Shown here: piece after piece, positions 5,924 to 9,185 of the stretch
How positions within the stretch are numbered: position 1 is the first letter of the stretch
Layout of the letters: each line of letters opens with the position of its first letter
NCBI GenBank assembly: GCA_024280615.1
Contig: JAJRPU010000124.1
Location: forward strand, 1-9,185
DNA: 9,185 nt
Direction of reading: 5' to 3'
Source of the DNA: Bacteroidota bacterium
GTDB lineage: Bacteria > Bacteroidota > Bacteroidia > JAADEI01
Made by a program: the position numbers and the translations under genes
The notes under the pieces: generated by a model
Seen by the model: the letters and a program-made list of their open reading frames with translations, nothing else
The model's database searches: none
Told to the model about the DNA's origin: nothing

Positions 5924-6886
5924 ATGGAATTAAAAGGAAAGACAATCCTTATCACAGGAGGTACTGGCTTCTTAGGAAAACGTCTCGCCCTTGCCTTGAA
6001 AAAAGATAATGAAGTTGTCCTTACTGGTCGGAATAACAAACAGAACCTCTTAGCAGAGAAGTTCACAGGATGTAAGGTTTTGCCTATGGATGTTGTTCAT
6101 ATAGAGCAAGTTAGGGAAGTTGTGGCAGAGGTAAAGCCAGATATAATAATTCACGCTGCTGCTACCAAGTTCGTTGACAAAGCGGAAAAATTCCCAATGG
6201 AGGCAGTTGACGTTAATGTTGTTGGGTCTCAGAATGTTGCTCGTGTGGCGATAGACAAGGGTGTAAAATTAGTTCTGGGCATATCCACTGACAAGGCATC
6301 GCCGCCAATTAGAAACACCTATGGCTTGACTAAATCCCTTATGGAACGTATGTTCTGTGCCACTGACGGTAAGACAGATACCAAGTTTGCCTGTGTGAGG
6401 TATGGTAATGTTGCATGGTCAACGGGCTCAGTACTTCCTATTTGGAAGAAAATGTTTGAGGAAACGGGGGTTATAGGAACCACTGGTCCACACATGCGAC
6501 GTTTCTTTTTTACTGTTGATGAGGCTGTTCAATTGGTCATTACAGCCCTTGAAAACATTGAAAGAATAAGAGGTCGGGTGCTTGCCAGAGAAATGAAAGC
6601 TGCTCAGATTGAGGACATCCTAAAAGTCTGGGTTAAACATTTTGGTGGCAGATATGAAAGGATAGAAGGTAGGCCAGGCGAACGAGAAGATGAATACCTA
6701 ATAGGAGAAATTGAATTGCCTTATACCGAGGAATGGGCAGTTAATGGTATTAAACACTACATTATTGGCTTTAATAAAAAAGTTAACAATCCAATTAAGG
6801 AAGTTGTAGCTACGTTCAACGCTCCCCGGCTCACGGAAGAGGAAATCCTACAATTAATAACCAATCCGCCAATTGAAGAACAATGA
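5924..6886 (+). CDS. CapD/PseB-like nucleotide-sugar dehydratase or epimerase (extended SDR)
   Basis: The 320-residue protein belongs to the polysaccharide-biosynthesis extended SDR group that includes UDP-GlcNAc 4,6-dehydratases (PseB, FlaA1) and UDP-GlcNAc epimerases (CapD). It has the NAD(P)-binding TGGTGFLG (11-18), HAAATKFVDKAEKFP (77-91), NVVGSQNVARVA, the active-site segment STDKA (121-125) and YGLTK (133-137), RYGNVAWSTGSVLP, a RRFFFT segment matching the usual [MT]xRFF motif, and a late RPGERE. Asp123, Lys124, Tyr133 and Lys137 fit the dehydratase-type active site. The spacing from Lys124 to Tyr133 is nine residues, one more than I expect in PseB-like enzymes. There is no transmembrane segment, so it is a short soluble form rather than a WbpM-type fusion. 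Its stop overlaps the nucleotidyltransferase start (ATGA). The two probably make or reshape one activated sugar; the sugar is unknown. Confidence 0.88.
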   Translation: MELKGKTILITGGTGFLGKRLALALKKDNEVVLTGRNNKQNLLAEKFTGCKVLPMDVVHIEQVREVVAEVKPDIIIHAAATKFVDKAEKFPMEAVDVNVVGSQNVARVAIDKGVKLVLGISTDKASPPIRNTYGLTKSLMERMFCATDGKTDTKFACVRYGNVAWSTGSVLPIWKKMFEETGVIGTTGPHMRRFFFTVDEAVQLVITALENIERIRGRVLAREMKAAQIEDILKVWVKHFGGRYERIEGRPGEREDEYLIGEIELPYTEEWAVNGIKHYIIGFNKKVNNPIKEVVATFNAPRLTEEEILQLITNPPIEEQ

Positions 6887-7566
6887 GAATAAGACATGCT
6901 CTTATAATGGCTGCCGGTCGTGGAACCAGAATGCAACCCCTCACTTTCTCTATTCCCAAAGCAATGGCACCACTGCTAAACACAACCCTTATCGCATACG
7001 GAATATCACAGATAAGGAAATATGTGCCAAACATTCACGTTACAGTAGGTTATAAAGGAGCAATCCTGGCTCAACATGTGATTGAACAAAACGTTTCTTC
7101 TGTTTTCAATACCTCTGGGCATGGCAATGCATGGTGGATATTTAATACCTTAATGAAATATCTTGACGAGCCAGTGTTTGTCCTAACCTGTGATAATGTG
7201 ATTGAACTGGACTTTGACTTGCTTGAAAAAAACTATTTTGACAAGGGAGCCCCTGCTTGTATGTTGGTCCCAGTCAAGCCAGTGGAAGGATTAGAAGGAG
7301 ATTTTATACATCACGATGAAAATGGACTGATTTATAAGGTTGACAGACACGACCCAGCACCTGTGTACGCGTCCGGAATTCAGATAGTTAACCCAGTTAA
7401 AATCAACAAGCTTATTGAACCAGTGGAAGATTTCTACGATGTATGGAATCAACTGATTGGTTTGAAAGAGCTATATGCCTCTGAAGTGTATCCCAAGCAG
7501 TGGCACGCCGTTGATAATTTAAAACAACTTCAATTGGTTAATGAGCTTTTTAAGAACATAGAGTAG
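6883..7566 (+). CDS. Sugar-1-phosphate nucleotidyltransferase
   Basis: This enzyme would join a sugar 1-phosphate and an NTP into an NDP-sugar plus pyrophosphate. The signature LIMAAGRGTRMQPLT (7-21) followed by PKAMAPL (25-31) is the NTP-binding loop and lysine of the NTP_transferase family. TSGHGNAWW (77-85) is at the base- or sugar-contact position, and TCDNV (102-106) supplies the metal-binding Asp104. At 227 residues it has only the catalytic GT-A-like domain, with no left-handed beta-helix acyltransferase domain. That size recalls MurNAc-1-P uridylyltransferase MurU and small guanylyl- or cytidylyltransferases; nucleotide and sugar cannot be chosen from sequence. It is coupled to the dehydratase by a 4-base overlap. 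Pairs like this occur in pathways for modified surface sugars, including GDP-GlcNAc-based legionaminate synthesis, but the other genes of such a pathway are not here. Confidence 0.9.
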   Translation: MRIRHALIMAAGRGTRMQPLTFSIPKAMAPLLNTTLIAYGISQIRKYVPNIHVTVGYKGAILAQHVIEQNVSSVFNTSGHGNAWWIFNTLMKYLDEPVFVLTCDNVIELDFDLLEKNYFDKGAPACMLVPVKPVEGLEGDFIHHDENGLIYKVDRHDPAPVYASGIQIVNPVKINKLIEPVEDFYDVWNQLIGLKELYASEVYPKQWHAVDNLKQLQLVNELFKNIE

Positions 7567-7649
7567 CTTATCGTTTTTATTTGACTCAACAGTTATTAGT
7601 TTAAGTGGTTTAAAATGCAAAAACCATATTAGACTTATTCTGAAAGGAC

Positions 7650-7683
7650 TTGGTTTTCGTTAAATAAAAGTGTCTTAACTTTG
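7650..7683 (+). promoter_or_regulatory. Bacteroidota-type promoter for the small lipoprotein
   Basis: TAACTTTG (7676-7683) matches the -7 consensus TAnnTTTG exactly. A TTG at 7650-7652 lies 23 bases upstream, at the long end of the allowed spacing. Transcription would begin near 7690, leaving a leader of about 15 bases before ATG 7705. The in-frame TTG at 7681 sits inside this box and so is not a usable start. The 138-base gap before the lipoprotein otherwise shows only a weak 6-base inverted repeat (7606-7611 with 7621-7626). Confidence 0.6.
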
Positions 7684-7704
7684 CATTATCAAAATCAGGA
7701 GCTA

Positions 7705-7926
7705 ATGTGGAGAAACATAGGAATTCTTGCGGTTGTTGTTGGGGCAATAAGCCTTGCTGCTTGTAAGAGCGATTGGAGATGCTCTTGCGATCTTGGAGGA
7801 ATTACTGTTGATACAGTCTATCAGAGTGTAACCAAGAAAGAAGCAAGGGCAAACTGTGACAAACTACAGCAAGACATCAACACATTGTTCCCAAATGTTA
7901 CTTGTGACATAAGCAAGGCTAAGTAA
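7705..7926 (+). CDS. Small Cys-rich lipoprotein, 73 residues, function unknown
   Basis: The product starts with a lipoprotein signal peptide: a short basic start (MWRN), a hydrophobic core (IGILAVVVGAISL) and a lipobox LAAC, with the lipidated Cys at residue 20. The mature chain is only 54 residues and has four more Cys at 26, 28, 51 and 67 in a CxC-x22-C-x15-C arrangement, suggesting two disulfides outside the cytoplasm. The middle is charged and probably helical (VTKKEARANCDKLQQDIN). The layout resembles small Bacteroidota secreted proteins with an N-terminal CxC and a later A-x-x-x-C helix, which I recall only as uncharacterised. ATG 7705 is preferred over the longer frame because the promoter's -7 box lies upstream of it; AGGAG lies at 7697-7701, three bases before the start. 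It has its own promoter and terminator. Confidence 0.82.
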   Translation: MWRNIGILAVVVGAISLAACKSDWRCSCDLGGITVDTVYQSVTKKEARANCDKLQQDINTLFPNVTCDISKAK

Positions 7927-7940
7927 CCAATTATTTGGTT
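7925..7940 (+). other. Small AT-rich hairpin at the lipoprotein stop codon
   Basis: AACCAA (7925-7930) pairs with TTGGTT (7935-7940) around a TTAT loop. Its first two bases are part of the TAA stop. It lies 18 bases before the strong terminator and may add to 3'-end stability, or may be chance. Confidence 0.35.
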
Positions 7941-7958
7941 CATTCGTTAAATTTTTGG

Positions 7959-7984
7959 GGGCGGCTATTTAGCCGCCCTTTTTT
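7959..7984 (+). terminator. Strong intrinsic terminator after the lipoprotein
   Basis: GGGCGGCT (7959-7966) and AGCCGCCC (7971-7978) form a perfect 8-base GC-rich stem with an ATTT loop, followed at once by six T (7979-7984). The G at 7958 can add a G-U pair. The T-tract is only on the right, so it acts on the + strand. It separates the lipoprotein unit from the Fe-S oxidoreductase gene. Confidence 0.95.
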
Positions 7985-8010
7985 ATTTAATGTGTATTGA
8001 TAATTGTTAT

Positions 8011-8018
8011 TATCTTTG
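8011..8018 (+). promoter_or_regulatory. -7 box of the promoter for the Fe-S oxidoreductase
   Basis: TATCTTTG matches TAnnTTTG exactly, lies 26 bases after the end of the terminator T-tract and 18 bases before the ATG at 8037. The nearest TTG (7997-7999) is only 11 bases upstream, too close for a normal -33 element, so that half is unassigned. The transcript leader would be only about 10-15 bases. Confidence 0.55.
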
Positions 8019-8036
8019 CAAAAAACGACGCTATTT

Positions 8037-9185
8037 ATGTGGTGGCTTGATAACGTTCTGTTTTTTATTGCCTTATTTGCTGGAACAGGGGCTTTCGCCT
8101 ATCAGGTTTGGCAAATCTCTAAGGTCATCAGACGAGGGAAACCTTTTGACCTGAACACAACCACTGGGCAAAAAATAAAGAATCTATTAGTCTATGGAAT
8201 AGTGCAGAAAAAAATGTTTAAATATCCCCCTGTTGGGATAATGCACATTCTCACAGTGGCTGGATTCTTTATCATAAATCTTGAAATGATAGAAATTATC
8301 ACCGAGGCACTTACAGAAACGAAACGCCCGTTTCAATATGTGCTTGGAGAGGCATATCCATTGTTCATCGCCGCTTTGGAAATCCTTGCTGTCATAGTAG
8401 CTTTCGCTATGTTGTTCTTCCTTTTCAGAAGGCTTGTTTTGCGAGTGCCAAGACTTAGCCATCCAGACCTTGATAGAAAATCGCATTTTGATGCAAACAT
8501 GATTCTGATAGCTGTATTTTTCCTTATGGTGTTTATACTTCTTATGAATGCTGCTGATTACGCCCTCTACCTGAAAGGTGAACATACATATGCTTTCTCT
8601 ACACCATTTCTCATTACCTCTTGGATTGCTACTTTCATCACTGGGTTAGATGTTTCAACTCTTCACTTCTTGGAACGACTTGGGTGGTGGGGGCACAACC
8701 TGCTGATGTTCGCATTGGCTGCATACTTGCCTCGTTCAAAGCACCTTCACATGTTCTTTTCCTTCGTAAACACTGCCTTAACTCCTAATATGCCCAGAGG
8801 AAAGATGCTTCATAAACCGGAGATAAAAGCAGTTATAGACTCTTTCTTGACGGGTGCTGATGCAGGAGGTGAACAACCAGAACGTTTTGGTGCCAGAGAC
8901 GTTTTAGACCTTCCTTGGAAAAGCATTTTAGATGCTTTCACGTGTACTGAATGCGGGCGATACACAGCCGCTTGCCCGGCAAATCAAACAGGGAAAAAAC
9001 TCTCTCCCCGCAGAATAATGATGATGACCAGAGATAGGGCAGAAGATTACTTACGACATTGGCGTAAGAACGGTTGGGATGCCCCTTCTCCTGAGGGATC
9101 TCTTTTTGATTATATATCAGAAGAAGAAATTAATGCTTGCACTACCTGTGCCGCGTGCGTGGAGGAATGTCCTGTTAACATCAAT
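8037..9185 (+). CDS. Membrane-bound 4Fe-4S dicluster oxidoreductase, HdrC/HdrE-like, 3' partial
   Basis: The frame is open from ATG 8037 to the right edge (383 codons, no stop). The N-terminal half is a membrane domain with likely spans at about residues 5-25, 66-87, 107-130, 154-173, 187-204 and 219-232, resembling NarI/HdrE-type quinone- or heme-binding subunits; His70, His220, His236 and His238 are candidate ligands, the last two in SKHLHMFFSF. The C-terminal half is an HdrC-like ferredoxin domain with two cysteine clusters. The second is complete: C368-x2-C371-x2-C374-x3-C378-P. The first reads CTECGRYTAACP (303-314): Tyr309 stands where the third Cys is expected. The family probably passes electrons between the quinone pool and a thiol or disulfide partner, but its role in Bacteroidota is not settled. 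An HdrB-like CCG-domain gene is expected just downstream. Confidence 0.9.
   Translation, partial: MWWLDNVLFFIALFAGTGAFAYQVWQISKVIRRGKPFDLNTTTGQKIKNLLVYGIVQKKMFKYPPVGIMHILTVAGFFIINLEMIEIITEALTETKRPFQYVLGEAYPLFIAALEILAVIVAFAMLFFLFRRLVLRVPRLSHPDLDRKSHFDANMILIAVFFLMVFILLMNAADYALYLKGEHTYAFSTPFLITSWIATFITGLDVSTLHFLERLGWWGHNLLMFALAAYLPRSKHLHMFFSFVNTALTPNMPRGKMLHKPEIKAVIDSFLTGADAGGEQPERFGARDVLDLPWKSILDAFTCTECGRYTAACPANQTGKKLSPRRIMMMTRDRAEDYLRHWRKNGWDAPSPEGSLFDYISEEEINACTTCAACVEECPVNIN

Noticed and set aside
7606..7626. TGGTTT/AAACCA inverted repeat after the nucleotidyltransferase, considered as a terminator
   Set aside because: The 6-base stem is AT-rich with a 9-base loop and no T-tract follows. 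It is too weak to call.
7681..7704. TTG at 7681 as the start of the small lipoprotein
   Set aside because: It falls within the -7 promoter box, and it would place eight polar residues before an otherwise compact lipoprotein signal peptide that begins well at ATG 7705.
8187..8585. A 132-codon open frame on the - strand
   Set aside because: It lies wholly inside the well-supported Fe-S oxidoreductase membrane domain on the + strand. Its translation is rich in H, K, S and C with no domain, as expected of an antisense shadow of hydrophobic codons.
1..9185. CRISPR array, transposon, prophage or defence island
   Set aside because: No regularly spaced repeats, terminal inverted repeats, transposase, integrase or known defence domains were seen; the genes are metabolic or envelope-related.

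Overview
The window looks like a chromosomal segment of a member of the Bacteroidota. The evidence is the tail of a type IX secretion (T9SS) sorting domain at the left edge, PdxJ with the wording usual in that phylum, small signal-peptide proteins, -7 boxes of the form TAnnTTTG, few Shine-Dalgarno sites, and a Bacteroidota-type membrane Fe-S oxidoreductase at the right edge. All supported genes lie on the + strand. No rRNA, tRNA, transposase, phage gene or CRISPR array was seen.

Layout. (1) Positions 3-236 hold the 3' end of a secreted protein with a T9SS type A sorting domain, which runs on about 39 codons past its expected end. (2) Positions 265-4661 form a tight five-gene run with gaps or overlaps of -10 to +12 bases: pdxJ (vitamin B6 synthesis), a GlcD-type FAD-linked oxidase, a small probable outer-membrane barrel protein, a YbfF-like alpha/beta hydrolase, and a family 2 glycosyltransferase. 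The middle of this run (about 2950-4200) is richer in C than G on the coding strand than the genes around it. (3) Positions 4662-4918 are non-coding and dense in structure: a 15-base-period tandem repeat, an 18-base perfect palindrome and several inverted repeats. (4) Positions 4919-5842 encode an unrecognised four-helix membrane protein with a large extracytoplasmic domain. (5) Positions 5924-7566 encode a translationally coupled pair: a CapD/PseB-like nucleotide-sugar dehydratase or epimerase and a sugar-1-phosphate nucleotidyltransferase. (6) Positions 7650-7984 are a self-contained unit with promoter, 73-residue Cys-rich lipoprotein and strong intrinsic terminator. (7) From 8037 to the right edge runs the N-terminal 383 codons of a membrane-bound HdrC/HdrE-like Fe-S oxidoreductase, whose first 4Fe-4S motif lacks its third cysteine.

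How the parts may work together. The glycosyltransferase, the dehydratase/epimerase and the nucleotidyltransferase suggest synthesis and transfer of a modified surface sugar, with the unknown membrane protein lying between them. The pdxJ run otherwise looks like housekeeping metabolism. No defence system or clearly new system stands out. The best candidates for follow-up are the structured leader and membrane protein at 4727-5842, the cysteine-to-tyrosine change in the Fe-S protein, the overlong T9SS tail, and the small Cys-rich lipoprotein.
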